Source of the DNA: CAXMMR01 sp965198995
GTDB lineage: Bacteria > Pseudomonadota > Alphaproteobacteria > Acetobacterales > Acetobacteraceae
NCBI GenBank assembly: GCA_965198995.1
Contig: CBDAQG010000002.1
Span: 2,790,001 to 2,854,000 of the forward strand
Direction of reading: 5' to 3'
DNA: 64,000 nucleotides
The translations under genes and the position numbers were made by a program. The notes below the pieces were generated by a model that was given only the letters and a program-made list of their open reading frames with translations, was not told where the DNA came from and ran no database searches. Numbering within the stretch: the stretch's first letter is position 1; the number at the start of each line of letters is the position of its first letter. This document shows positions 15,745-24,760 of the stretch, one piece after another.

Positions 15745-17021
15745 TAAACCCGTCCGCAAACCCCCAGCGCCGCCATCGCATAGATCCGCGTGCACTGCAC
15801 CAGGTCCTCGATCGACGGCTGCCACCGCACCGGCCCCATCGTCACCGCCGGCACCCGGTTCATGTTGAACACGTTATGGTCCCGCCACATGCTGGAGTAG
15901 AACGGTGCGCTGATCGGCATGGCGCCCCCGCGCACCGCCGCGTGCGCCACGCTCAGCGCCGTTCGCAGCGGCTCCACCGCCTCCGCATCGGCCTCGAAGC
16001 CCGGCCGCATCACATACGGCGTCACCTCGACCTCGCCGAGCCCGGCCGAGCGCAGCGCCTGCTTGAGCGAGCGGTCGACGTCGCCGATCCGCTGCGCCGG
16101 CGTCATATTGACCTCCAGGTAGATCGAGCACAGCTCGCTGCCAGCCCCGAGCGAGCGCGCATTGCCGCCGCGCACGGCGCCGATCTGCACCTTCGGGATC
16201 GCCGTGCCGCCGGCACCCTCATGCCGATGCAGCATCTCGTACTGGCGCGCCCAGGCCTGCAGCACGTCGATCGCCGCGCCCAGCCGCACGATCGGGTTCG
16301 GGTGCTGCCGGTTCTCCGCCGGATGCTCCAGCATCGGCGTGAACACGGCGTTGCCGTGCAGCGTGATGCAGTAGTTCACGTAGCCGCAGGCCACCCAGTT
16401 GACGCCGAAATCCGTGCCCTCGGCGGCGATGGCGTAGTCGGGCGCCACCCCGCCATGATTGAGCATGAACTGCGCCCCGACCTCCTTGCCCAGATAGGCC
16501 GGCCCCTGATGCTCCTCCGCCGGCTCCGGCCCGATCTCGCCGGGGCAGGCGGTCAGATACAGCGTGCCGGAAAGCCCGATGCCGGCCGTCCTGAGCGCCT
16601 TGGCGGCGATCAGGAAGCAGGCCATCGGCCCGCGATCATTGCCGACGGCGTGGCCGATGAACGTCTCGCCCTCGAGCCACGCGCCGAGCCATCGCGGATC
16701 GGTGACGCTCTCCGGCCGCAGGCTGTAGCGGTCGTCCGGATGGTAGAGCGGCGACTCCGTGTCGAGATGGCTGGAGAACAGCAGGTTCGGCCCCCCGCCC
16801 AGCCCGCCAGTGCGGCCGATCACGTTGAAGCGCTCGGCCACCAGCCCGGCCTTGCGCGGCGCAAAGCCCTCGCGCGCCATCCAGTCGAACACGAACTGCC
16901 CCGCCGCACCCCCGGTGCCGACCGGCGCCGGAATGTTGCACAGATCGAGCACCAGCCGGACCAGCTCGTCCCGGTCGATCGCCGCACAAACCGACTCCAG
17001 CTCCGCCGCCGAGCCCGCCAT
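15744..17021 (-). CDS. M20-family metallo-amidohydrolase/deacylase
   Basis: 425 residues, starting at the ATG at 17021 with GGGAGGAGG 8 bp upstream. It is an M20 peptidase-like fold. LLFSSHLDTESP supplies His and the bridging-Asp motif, AVGNDRGPMACF the second metal Asp and AEEHQGP the catalytic and metal Glu pair. A dimerisation-type insert follows. The family hydrolyses N-acyl or N-carbamoyl bonds. The start lies 3 bp after the stop of the MFS gene, so the two are co-transcribed with the amidohydrolase upstream. Substrate unknown. Confidence 0.85.
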   Translation of the reverse strand: MAGSAAELESVCAAIDRDELVRLVLDLCNIPAPVGTGGAAGQFVFDWMAREGFAPRKAGLVAERFNVIGRTGGLGGGPNLLFSSHLDTESPLYHPDDRYSLRPESVTDPRWLGAWLEGETFIGHAVGNDRGPMACFLIAAKALRTAGIGLSGTLYLTACPGEIGPEPAEEHQGPAYLGKEVGAQFMLNHGGVAPDYAIAAEGTDFGVNWVACGYVNYCITLHGNAVFTPMLEHPAENRQHPNPIVRLGAAIDVLQAWARQYEMLHRHEGAGGTAIPKVQIGAVRGGNARSLGAGSELCSIYLEVNMTPAQRIGDVDRSLKQALRSAGLGEVEVTPYVMRPGFEADAEAVEPLRTALSVAHAAVRGGAMPISAPFYSSMWRDHNVFNMNRVPAVTMGPVRWQPSIEDLVQCTRIYAMAALGVCGRV

Positions 17022-17023
17022 CC

Positions 17024-18232
17024 TCACGCCTCCTCCCGCACCGGCACCATCGAGGCCGGCAAGGCGCGACGCGCCATGGGCGGCTGCATGAGCAACCCCG
17101 CCCCGGCCAGCGGCACCATCAGCAGGCCGAGCGCCGCCAGGGCCGGCGCGAAGCTCCCCGTTCGGTCCGCGGCCAGCCCTGCCGCCGACGGCCCAAAGGC
17201 CGCAACGCCCGACAGCGTCCACACCACCGACAACCCGGTGCTGCCATCACGATGGCCGAAATACTGCACCAGCAGCACGGTGACGGCGAGGCTCGCCGTG
17301 CTCCAGCCGAGGCCGAACAGCACGGCGAAGGCGTCGACCGGCCAGCCGAGCCCACCATACCCCAGCAGCACCATCGCCGCCGCCTGCGCCAGCAGCCCGG
17401 CCACCAGCAGCCAGCGCTGGTCGATCCGCTCGGCGAGCCACCCGGCGGCGCCGGTCGCCACCGTGCCGACCAGCGCCTGCGCCCCCAGCACATAGGCCGC
17501 GAGCGCCGCCGAGCCGCCAAGCTGCGCCAGATGCGGCGAGACGACGCCGTAAACCGTCAGCAGGCAGAGCTGCGTCATCACCATCGACGCGGCGATCATC
17601 GCGAACTCCCACGACACCAGCGCCCGCCAGCCGGGCCCGTCCACCGTCGCCTCGCCGTGGCCGCCAGCGGGCGGCTCGCGCAGCAGCAGCCAGCACAGTC
17701 CCGCCAGCCCCAGCGCCAGCACCGCCATGGCGGTCCAGTGCGCCCGCCAGCCGCCGGCGCCCGAGATCAGCGCCTCCGCCACCGGCGGCCCGACGACGCC
17801 GCCCAGCGCGCCGATAGTGAGGTAGACGCCGATCATCCGCGGCGCCCTGGCGCCAAACCAGCCCGCGGTGAGATAGATCCCGGTGGTGTTGGCGACCAGC
17901 GAGAACGCCACCCCGAGCAGCCCGGCCGCCACCTCGAAGCTGCGCAGCCCCGACGCCAGCCGGGCCACCAGAAAGCCGCCGGCCAGGATCACGCCGCCGC
18001 CGACGATCGTCCAGCGACCGCCGATGCGCGGGATCAGCAGCGCCGGCAGCAGCGCCGAGGCGCAGCAGGCCAGCCCCAGCGCCATGAAGCTGCCGCCCGC
18101 CGCCGCCTCGCTCCAGCGGAACTCCGCCGCCATGGCGAACACCACCACGCCCATCGACTGGAAGGTGGCGGCCGAGGCGAAGAAGTAGATCGCACACGCG
18201 GCGACCAGCACCAGCCACTCCCGGCCAATCAC
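17024..18232 (-). CDS. MFS transporter
   Basis: 402 residues, 12 hydrophobic segments, GTG start at 18232. It shares the ATFQSMGVVVFAMAAEFRWSEA block with the carriers at 13027 and 31810. The GTG start lies within the first unit of a 23-bp tandem repeat that fills the gap to the upstream deaminase gene, so the ribosome-binding region is made of repeat sequence. It sits between a TrzA-type amidohydrolase and an M20 hydrolase in one operon and probably imports their substrate. Confidence 0.85.
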   Translation of the reverse strand: MIGREWLVLVAACAIYFFASAATFQSMGVVVFAMAAEFRWSEAAAGGSFMALGLACCASALLPALLIPRIGGRWTIVGGGVILAGGFLVARLASGLRSFEVAAGLLGVAFSLVANTTGIYLTAGWFGARAPRMIGVYLTIGALGGVVGPPVAEALISGAGGWRAHWTAMAVLALGLAGLCWLLLREPPAGGHGEATVDGPGWRALVSWEFAMIAASMVMTQLCLLTVYGVVSPHLAQLGGSAALAAYVLGAQALVGTVATGAAGWLAERIDQRWLLVAGLLAQAAAMVLLGYGGLGWPVDAFAVLFGLGWSTASLAVTVLLVQYFGHRDGSTGLSVVWTLSGVAAFGPSAAGLAADRTGSFAPALAALGLLMVPLAGAGLLMQPPMARRALPASMVPVREEA

Positions 18233-18297
18233 ACGCCGACCCCCGCGCGCGTCACGCGCCGACCCCCGCGCGCGTCACGCGCCAACCCCCGCGCGTA
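18229..18297. repeat. 23-bp tandem repeat, three copies, between two genes
   Basis: Units start at 18229, 18252 and 18275; a fourth partial unit begins with the stop codon (TCA on the plus strand) of the amidohydrolase at 18298. Unit sequence TCACGCGCCGACCCCCGCGCGCG. The array therefore spans exactly the gap from one stop to the next start on the minus strand. Confidence 0.93.
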
Positions 18298-19722
18298 TCA
18301 CGCGACCGGCCAGCGGCTGATGGTCTTCAGCCCGGCGCGCTCGACGATCCGCTCGCCCGCCTGCTGCGCCTCGGCGTAAAGCCGCTCCTCGTCCACGGTC
18401 GTGCAGCGGTAGTTCTCCACCACCCGCCGGCCATCCACCCAGACGCTGTGCACGCCGCGCCCGTCGGCCGACCAGACGAGCTGGTTGACGACGTTGAACA
18501 GCGGCCGCCACTCCGGCCGGTCGGTGTCGTGGGCGACGAAGTCGGCCCGCTTGCCGGCCTCCAGCGAGCCGATCTCGCCCGCCATCCCGAGCGCCCGGGC
18601 GCCATGCAGGCTCGCGCACTCATAGGCGAGCTCGGCGGGGAACAGCGAGGGATCCTGCCGGCAATCCTTGAACAGCCCGGCGACCAGGTAGGTCGCGCGC
18701 ATCAGGTCGTGGCTGTTGCTGTTGTTGTTGCCGTCGGTGCCGATCGTGAGGTTCACGCCCTCGGCCTGCATCTCGGGAAACCGCCCGACGGCGGTGGCGC
18801 CATAGCCACCCTTCAGCGCGCTGGTCGCGCAGTGCGAGACGCTGGCGCCGGCCTGCGCCAGCAGGCTGACCTCGCCGGCGTCCAGATGCACCGCATGGGT
18901 GAGCATCGTGTTCGCCCCGACGACGCCGAGCTCGGCCAGATACTCCACCGGCCGCCGGCCATGCCGCTCCAGATACCAGTCCGGATCGACGCGCACCGGG
19001 CTCATATGGGCGGCGACCCCAAGCCCATGCGCGTCCGCCAGCGCCTTGCCCGCCTGCCACAGCGCGCCGCTGCAGGTCATATGCCCGATCAGCACCGGCC
19101 AGGCGGCAATGCGCGCGCCCGCCGCGGCCGGATAGCGCGCGATCTCGTCCGCCAGCAGGCGGATCGCGCCGTCGGTCGCGGCCGCGCTGTAGGACTGGTC
19201 CTCGGGCGAGAAATCCCAGGCCCACTGCCCGACCCGGCCGCGGATGCCGATCGCCGTCAGCCCGTCCACCACCGCGTCGAGGTAGCGGATCGTCCCCGCC
19301 TCCAGGAAGCACGTCGTCCCCGTGCGCAGCATCTCCAGCGCCGCCATCTGGCCCGACAGGCGCTCGTCGGCCTCGCTGTAGGCCATGTGGATCGGCACCA
19401 GCCAATCGAACACGTTCTGCCGCCAGCCACTGTCGTCAGGCACCAGCCCGCGCGTCAGCGGCTCTCCGGTCACGTGCACATGCGTGTTGACCAGGCCGGG
19501 CGTGATGACGAAGCGCCGCCCGTCGATCACCTCCCGCGCCACGAACGCCCGCTCCAGCTCCGCGCTCTTGCCCACCGCCGCGATCCGCCCACCCTGCACG
19601 GCGATGGCGCCGTCCAGGATGATCCGCCGCGCGCCATCCATGGTCACCAGGATGGTGTGCACGATCAGCAGGTCGACCGGCCCGCCGGCCGGACCCGCTT
19701 CGGCCGCACGCGCGCCGCTCAT
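18298..19722 (-). CDS. Amidohydrolase (TrzA/AtzA/guanine-deaminase-like)
   Basis: 474 residues. Metal ligands of the subtype III amidohydrolases are present: His-x-His in PGLVNTHVHVTG, a His in AAHMSPVR, a His in LTHAVHLDAGE and Asp in IGTDGNNN. The family deaminates or dechlorinates purines, pyrimidines and s-triazines. It is a clear paralogue of the protein at 23275 (shared MRRTGTTCFLEAG-like and WSADGRGVHSVWVDGRRVV blocks). It heads a minus-strand operon with an MFS carrier and an M20 hydrolase. The substrate is most likely a nitrogen heterocycle. Confidence 0.88.
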   Translation of the reverse strand: MSGARAAEAGPAGGPVDLLIVHTILVTMDGARRIILDGAIAVQGGRIAAVGKSAELERAFVAREVIDGRRFVITPGLVNTHVHVTGEPLTRGLVPDDSGWRQNVFDWLVPIHMAYSEADERLSGQMAALEMLRTGTTCFLEAGTIRYLDAVVDGLTAIGIRGRVGQWAWDFSPEDQSYSAAATDGAIRLLADEIARYPAAAGARIAAWPVLIGHMTCSGALWQAGKALADAHGLGVAAHMSPVRVDPDWYLERHGRRPVEYLAELGVVGANTMLTHAVHLDAGEVSLLAQAGASVSHCATSALKGGYGATAVGRFPEMQAEGVNLTIGTDGNNNSNSHDLMRATYLVAGLFKDCRQDPSLFPAELAYECASLHGARALGMAGEIGSLEAGKRADFVAHDTDRPEWRPLFNVVNQLVWSADGRGVHSVWVDGRRVVENYRCTTVDEERLYAEAQQAGERIVERAGLKTISRWPVA

Positions 19723-20069
19723 CCTGCCCGCCCCGTGGCGCCGAAAACGATCATGCGATCTGCCCCGTCAATCACCCTCGAATGCGTCATGCCGTGCATC
19801 CGCCGCCGGCTCCGCCCGACCGCCAGCGAGCGGCAGCCAGCAATCCTGTCCGGCCGCACCCGCCCTGTCTTGTCCGAGCATGCATCAGCCGTTGCCCTAG
19901 CGGCTCGACCGGGCGTCCCGGTTCGAAACGAGGATTGTCAAGGTGACTGGCATGAAATTTGCTCTACTCTTCACGTCAACGCCGCCACAACGCTGTGTGG
20001 CCGGCCGCCCCCGACGCCCGTCTGGTCGGCCGCCGCCAAACTGGCCGTCATCTCGCAAGGGCCGAAGAC

Positions 20070-21008
20070 ATGAAGTCATGGAAGTGCTCCACCGACGGCC
20101 TCGCCGAACCGGACCGCGAACGCGTCTGGAGCGAAGCCCTGCAGCAGGTCTCGCTGCCCGCCACCAGCCTGCAGGATCTCGACGGCTTCCACGGCGACGT
20201 CTCCAGCATCGTCTCGCCCCTCGGCATCGAGTTCTCTCGCATCTCTTCGTCGGCGCAGACGATCTCGGGCAAATGCGTCAACCGCCCGCCCTGCCTCTGG
20301 CTCGCCCTGCCGGTCAAGGGTCGGTTCATGTTCGCCGACGGCGCCGACAGCAGCGACCTGCGCGCCGGCGACATCCTCTACGGACCGACCGGCCGCAACT
20401 CCACCCTGATCCTGCCCGACCACTTCGTCATGCTCTACGTCCGCATACCGTTGACCATGCTGCATCCGCGCCTGCTGAGCCTGCGCACCATGCCGGCCGG
20501 CACGCTCACCGGCCAGGCGGCGCTCAACCGCGTCTTCGCCAGCCTGCTCAACTCGGTCGTCGACGACCTCGACGAGCTCACCGACGACGACATCCGCCCG
20601 ATCGAGGTCGCGCTGTCCGAGTTCGTCATCTCCAGCCTCGGCGCCAGCGCCGCCGGCAACTCGCTCGACGTCGCCGCCGCCAGCAACTTCCACCGCATCT
20701 GCCAGGCGATCGAGCTGCAGCTCGGCGACGGCGAGCTAACCCTGCACCGCATCGCCGACCAGCAGCACGTCTCCGGGCGCTACATCCAGAAGCTGTTCCA
20801 GCGCGTCGGCCTGAGCTTCAGCCCCTATCTACGGCAACGCCGGCTCGCGCATTGCAAGGCGGACCTCGCCAACGCCGCCCTGCGCAACCTGTCGATCAGC
20901 GACATCTGCTTCCGCTGGGGCTTCAACGATGCCGGCCATTTCAGCCGCTCATTCCGCGCCGAGTTCGGCGAGACCCCCCGCGAATTCCGCCAGGCCAAGG
21001 CCGGCTGA
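20070..21008 (+). CDS. AraC-family transcriptional regulator
   Basis: 312 residues from the ATG at 20070. Residues 1-190 form an AraC-binding-like cupin region (LPVKGRFMFADGADSSDLRAGD). The C-terminal 100 residues hold two helix-turn-helix motifs, HRIADQQHVSGRYIQKLFQ and SISDICFRWGFNDAGHFSRSF, the second being the canonical AraC signature. Divergent from the deaminase operon at 18298 and convergent with the Rieske gene, it is the probable activator of this catabolic region. Its last 60 bp overlap the 3' end of the Rieske gene on the other strand. Confidence 0.9.
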   Translation: MKSWKCSTDGLAEPDRERVWSEALQQVSLPATSLQDLDGFHGDVSSIVSPLGIEFSRISSSAQTISGKCVNRPPCLWLALPVKGRFMFADGADSSDLRAGDILYGPTGRNSTLILPDHFVMLYVRIPLTMLHPRLLSLRTMPAGTLTGQAALNRVFASLLNSVVDDLDELTDDDIRPIEVALSEFVISSLGASAAGNSLDVAAASNFHRICQAIELQLGDGELTLHRIADQQHVSGRYIQKLFQRVGLSFSPYLRQRRLAHCKADLANAALRNLSISDICFRWGFNDAGHFSRSFRAEFGETPREFRQAKAG

Positions 21009-22286
21009 GGCCGCCCCAACGCCAGCCCCGTCGACGCCAGACCCGTCGACGCCAGACCCGTCAACGCCGGACAGGCCGCCGCCAGAATTGGGCGCGCCAG
21101 CCTCGGCCCCCGCCTTGGCCGCCTCCCAGCCCCGGCGATAGCGATCGACCAGCCACACGTTCAGCTGCCGCTGCGCCCCCTCCTGCCAGGAGTAGCGCCC
21201 GCGCGGCGCGAATTTCGACTTCAGCCCCCGCTGCACGCAGGCATCGACGTGCAGGTCCTGCTCGACGATCTCCTGCACGGAATCCTGGTTGAACTTCATC
21301 AGCCGGTCGAACATCGGGTTGCTCATCGCCCCCGGCGCCACCAGCGCCCCCATCACCAGCGAATGGTGGTCCGCATCCTCCGCCTGCATGATCAGGTAGA
21401 GCACCATGTCCGTGTTCATCACCAGCGACAGCGTCGGCGGGATGTTGACGAACAGGACGCGGTTCTGCTCCTCCTCGGTCAGCTTGGAGAAGATCGGCAG
21501 CAGCGCCTTCTGCGTCGGGTTGAAGCTCGCATGCGGATGCGTCGAGCCGTTGGTGCGGTAATACCCGCCGGCATCGTCCGGCAGCTCCGGGAAGCGGGCC
21601 AGCGAGCTCGGCACCGGGTCGTGCAGCGGCCCCTTATGCAGCCGGTTGGCGTGATAGCCGTCGTTGTTGTTCTCCAGCATCACCTTCCAGTTCCAGTTGA
21701 ACCGCATCGGCTCGCCCGGCCGCGGCCCCTCCAGCGCCGAAAGATCGTAATTCGCAACGACGTCGTCGAGCAGCGCCAGATGCGGCCCCAGCGCCGGCGC
21801 GTCCGCGGCGAAGTTGACGAAGATGAAGCCCTGCCAGGTGTCCACCCGCACCCGCGGCAGCCCGTGGTCGGCGCGGTCGAAGTCGCAGGTCCGCTGCATC
21901 TCCGGCGCCCCCATCAGCGACCCGTCGAGCCCGTAGACCCAGTGGTGATACGGGCACACCAGCGACTTCACGTTGCCATGGCCCTCGGCCACCAGCATGC
22001 CGCGGTGCTGGCACACCGCCGACATCGCCGCCAGCTCGCCCTGCCGGGTCCGGGTGATCACCAGCGGCTCGCCGACATGGGTCGAGCAGAAATAGTCGCC
22101 GGGCTCCTTCACCCACGCCTCGCGCCCGACGCACAGCCATTCCTTGTAGAACAGCGCCTGCTTCTCGAAGGCGAAGAACTCCTGGTCCACGTAGCACGCC
22201 GGCGGCAGCGACTCCGCGCGGTCGAACGGCCGCACCGAGCTGCCCAGGCTGCTGAAAAACGCGTCGTTCAAGATCGAGCCGAACAT
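20949..22286 (-). CDS. Rieske non-heme iron oxygenase, alpha subunit
   Basis: 445 residues from the ATG at 22286; a longer frame starting at 22346 is possible. Rieske cluster ligands are Cys92-x-His94 (VCQHRGM) and Cys111-x2-His114 (CPYHHW). The mononuclear iron site is the Asp/His/His set in ENNNDGYHANRLHKG. This is the terminal oxygenase of a ring-hydroxylating or N-/O-demethylating system. No ferredoxin or reductase gene is adjacent, so electrons must come from elsewhere. The last 45 residues are Gly/Val/Ala-rich, partly made by a 15-bp repeat, and run over the araC 3' end, indicating loss of the original stop. Confidence 0.9.
   Translation of the reverse strand: MFGSILNDAFFSSLGSSVRPFDRAESLPPACYVDQEFFAFEKQALFYKEWLCVGREAWVKEPGDYFCSTHVGEPLVITRTRQGELAAMSAVCQHRGMLVAEGHGNVKSLVCPYHHWVYGLDGSLMGAPEMQRTCDFDRADHGLPRVRVDTWQGFIFVNFAADAPALGPHLALLDDVVANYDLSALEGPRPGEPMRFNWNWKVMLENNNDGYHANRLHKGPLHDPVPSSLARFPELPDDAGGYYRTNGSTHPHASFNPTQKALLPIFSKLTEEEQNRVLFVNIPPTLSLVMNTDMVLYLIMQAEDADHHSLVMGALVAPGAMSNPMFDRLMKFNQDSVQEIVEQDLHVDACVQRGLKSKFAPRGRYSWQEGAQRQLNVWLVDRYRRGWEAAKAGAEAGAPNSGGGLSGVDGSGVDGSGVDGAGVGAASAGLGLAEFAGGLAELGAE
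21027..21071. repeat. 15-bp tandem repeat, three copies
   Basis: Units CCCGTCGACGCCAGA start at 21027 and 21042; a third, diverged unit starts at 21057. They encode Ser-Gly-Val-Asp-Gly steps in the C-terminal tail of the Rieske protein and lie just past the araC stop, at a convergent gene junction. Confidence 0.92.
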
Positions 22287-22413
22287 GGCGAATACCCGCT
22301 GGAGAAGGGCGTCCCGCGCAGCCCCGGGATAAGCTAGCCGCGCCACAAGGCGCGGTCTTGAACAGGCACGAACCGCCAGTTGTCCGGCCGCCGATCATTA
22401 CAGCCGAGGCAGC

Positions 22414-23106
22414 TCACACCACCAGGGCCACCGCGCGCACCGGGCAGCCGGTGGCGCCGCGCACCTTGATCGGCAGCGCCGCCAGCAGGAAGCTCTTGCC
22501 CACTAGCCGCTCCAGCCCGCAGAGCTGCTGCACCATGCACACGCCGTTGGACAGCCAGACCTGGTGCGTCGGGTCCCACCACTCGTCGGGATCGTCCATG
22601 CCGATCATGTCGGTGGCGAACAGCCGCATGCCGCGCCCGACCAGCCACTGCGCCGTCTCGCTCGGCACGTGCGGCCGCCGGCGCCCCATGTCCGCCTGCC
22701 CCCAGGCGACGTCCGACCCGGTCCAGCACATCGTCGCGCTGTCCGGGCCGATGCGCTGGCCGGACTTACCCTCCGCCGCCTCGAAATCGGCGATCGTGAT
22801 CGCCTCGCCCGGCCCGCGATGGGTCAGGTCCAGCAGGTGGCCGGGCAGCAGCAGCCGCTCGAGCGGGATCTGGTCGACCGACAGGCCGGGCTCGTGGAAG
22901 TGTCGCGGCGCGTCGAGATGGGTGCCGCAATGCTCGGGAAACAGCATCATGTGGGTCTCGTAGGCGACCCGGCCGCCGGTCATCAGCCGGGTGCGGGCGA
23001 AATTGTCCATCACCGGAAACGCCACCGCCCAGCCGCCGCCGTTGCGCATGCCCTCGAACATGTCGTGGCTCAGGTCGATGATTTCGCGAAACGGCATCGG
23101 CGGCAT
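22414..23106 (-). CDS. Cyclase-family (kynurenine-formamidase-like) metal hydrolase
   Basis: 230 residues from the ATG at 23106 (GGAGAG 7 bp upstream). The family metal-binding motif HxGTHxDxPxH is seen as EHCGTHLDAPRHF. The family includes kynurenine formamidase and isatin hydrolase, which open or hydrolyse N-formyl or cyclic amides using Mn/Zn. The frame extends upstream to 23226, but that part is an Arg/Gly-rich stretch produced by a 12-bp repeat. It follows the deaminase at 23275 on the same strand, consistent with acting on a ring or amide formed in the same pathway. Confidence 0.85.
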   Translation of the reverse strand: MPPMPFREIIDLSHDMFEGMRNGGGWAVAFPVMDNFARTRLMTGGRVAYETHMMLFPEHCGTHLDAPRHFHEPGLSVDQIPLERLLLPGHLLDLTHRGPGEAITIADFEAAEGKSGQRIGPDSATMCWTGSDVAWGQADMGRRRPHVPSETAQWLVGRGMRLFATDMIGMDDPDEWWDPTHQVWLSNGVCMVQQLCGLERLVGKSFLLAALPIKVRGATGCPVRAVALVV

Positions 23107-23159
23107 CGCACTCTCCGGATCAGGCGGCCGGTCCGCGGCCGCGCCCTCTGCTCGATCAC

Positions 23160-23207
23160 GCCCTCTGGCGTGCCCTCTGGCGCGCCCTCTGGCGTGCCCT
23201 TTGGTCA
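23160..23207. repeat. 12-bp tandem repeat, four copies
   Basis: Units GCCCTCTGGCGT/C start at 23160, 23172 and 23184, with a diverged fourth at 23196. They lie in the 168-bp gap between the deaminase stop (23275) and the cyclase start (23106). Confidence 0.9.
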
Positions 23208-23274
23208 GTCGCGCCCTCTTGCTCAATCGCTGGCGCCGCGACCGGCCGCCCGTGCGCGGCCGGTCGGGCCCGCC

Positions 23275-24738
23275 TCAACTGATCGGCCAGGGGCAGACCA
23301 GCGGCAGCCCCGAGCGCGCAACGATGCGCTCCGCCGCCGCCTGCGCCTCGGCGAACAGCCGCTCCTCGTCGACCATCGTGCAGCGATAGCCGTCCACCAC
23401 CCGCCGCCCATCCACCCACACGCTGTGCACGCCGCGCCCGTCCGCCGACCACACCAGCTGCGCCACCCAGTTGAGCAGCGGCCGCCACTCGGGCCGGGCC
23501 GTGTCGTGCAGCACCAGGTCGGCCTTGGCGCCGACCGTCAGGCAGCCGATCACGCCGGCCAGGCCGAGCCCCCGCGCGCCGTCCAGCGTCGCCATCTCCA
23601 GCGCCCGATGCGCCCCGAACAGCGAGGTGTCGTGCCGGGCGTCCTTGAAGATCGAGGCGACCAGGCTCATCGGCCGCATCATGTCCGCATGGTCGGCGCC
23701 GTCGGTGCCCAGCATGATCGTGAGCCCCGCCGCATCCATCTCCGGGAACCGCCCCTGCGCGAACAGCCCGAACGCCCCCTTCAGCGCCGCCCCCGGGCAG
23801 TGGATCACCCGCGTGTCGCTCGCGGCCAGCAACGCCAGCTCGGCGTCGTCGACATGCACCATGTGGGTCAGGCAGAGCCGCGGCCCCAGCACCCCAAGTG
23901 CCGCGAGATGCTCCACCGGCCGCCGCCCGGTCGCGGCCAGGTACCAGTCCGCGTCGCCGGGCACCGGGCTCATATGCGCCGAGATCCCGGCGTCGAACGC
24001 CTCGGCCAGCGCCGCCGCACCCTGCCACAGCGCGTCGGTGCAGGTGTTGTGGCCGATCAGCAGCGGCCAGGCCGCGAGACGCGCCGCCTCGCCCGGCGGA
24101 TACCCCTCCAGCTCCGAGCGCAGCAGCCGCAGCGCCCGGTCGGTGGCCGCGGTCTGGTCACCGGCGCCGGCAACCCGGTCCATCGCCCAAAGGCCAAGCC
24201 GCCCGCGGATGCCGCTCGCCGCCACCGCCTCATACACCGGCTCCAGCGCCAGCACCGTGCCCGCCTCGAGAAAGCACGTCGTCCCCGTCCGCAACATGCT
24301 GACCGCGGCGAGCTCGGCCGCCAGACGCTGCTCCGCCGTATCCTGCAGCTCGTAGAGCGGCACCGACCATCGCCAGATGCCGTCGTCGAAGCCGACATCC
24401 TCGGGGATGTAGTTCTTGACCAGGGTCTCGGTGATGTGCACGTGCCCGTTGACGAAGCCCGGCGTCATCACGAAGCCCCGCCCGTCGACCACCTCGCCGG
24501 CCACCACCGTCGGCACGATGTCGGCCGCCTTGCCGACGGCGACGATGCGGTCGCCCCGGATCGCCAGCGCCCCGTCGGTGATGATGCGCCGCTCCGCATC
24601 CATCGTCACGATCGTCGCCCCGGTAATCAGGGTGTCCACGCCCGGCGACGCGCTCATCGCCCCGCGGCCAGCGGCCGCGCTCATCCCCACGCGGCCAGCG
24701 GCCGCGCTCATCCCCACGCGGCCAGCGGCCGCGCTCAT
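23275..24738 (-). CDS. Amidohydrolase (TrzA/AtzA-like), repeat N-terminus
   Basis: 487 residues from the ATG at 24738, which overlaps the upstream stop (ATGA). Because of a 27-bp repeat, three further in-frame ATGs follow at 24711, 24684 and 24657, and any could serve. Metal ligands: His-x-His in PGFVNGHVHITE, His in SAHMSPVPGD, His in LTHMVHVDDAE, Asp in LGTDGADHADM. It is a paralogue of 18298 and probably deaminates a pyrimidine, purine or triazine-like ring. It is co-transcribed with the RutA- and RutB-like genes upstream and the cyclase-family gene downstream. Confidence 0.88.
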   Translation of the reverse strand: MSAAAGRVGMSAAAGRVGMSAAAGRGAMSASPGVDTLITGATIVTMDAERRIITDGALAIRGDRIVAVGKAADIVPTVVAGEVVDGRGFVMTPGFVNGHVHITETLVKNYIPEDVGFDDGIWRWSVPLYELQDTAEQRLAAELAAVSMLRTGTTCFLEAGTVLALEPVYEAVAASGIRGRLGLWAMDRVAGAGDQTAATDRALRLLRSELEGYPPGEAARLAAWPLLIGHNTCTDALWQGAAALAEAFDAGISAHMSPVPGDADWYLAATGRRPVEHLAALGVLGPRLCLTHMVHVDDAELALLAASDTRVIHCPGAALKGAFGLFAQGRFPEMDAAGLTIMLGTDGADHADMMRPMSLVASIFKDARHDTSLFGAHRALEMATLDGARGLGLAGVIGCLTVGAKADLVLHDTARPEWRPLLNWVAQLVWSADGRGVHSVWVDGRRVVDGYRCTMVDEERLFAEAQAAAERIVARSGLPLVCPWPIS

Positions 24739-24760
24739 TCCCACGCGGCCAGCACCGCCG
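24653..24760. repeat. 27-bp tandem repeat containing stop/start codons
   Basis: Units start at 24653, 24680, 24707 and 24734 (last one diverged). Each contains TCAT on the plus strand, the ATGA overlap on the coding strand. The unit is therefore the duplicated stop/start junction between the isochorismatase and deaminase genes, giving Met-Ser-Ala-Ala-Ala-Gly-Arg-Val-Gly repeats. Confidence 0.93.
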
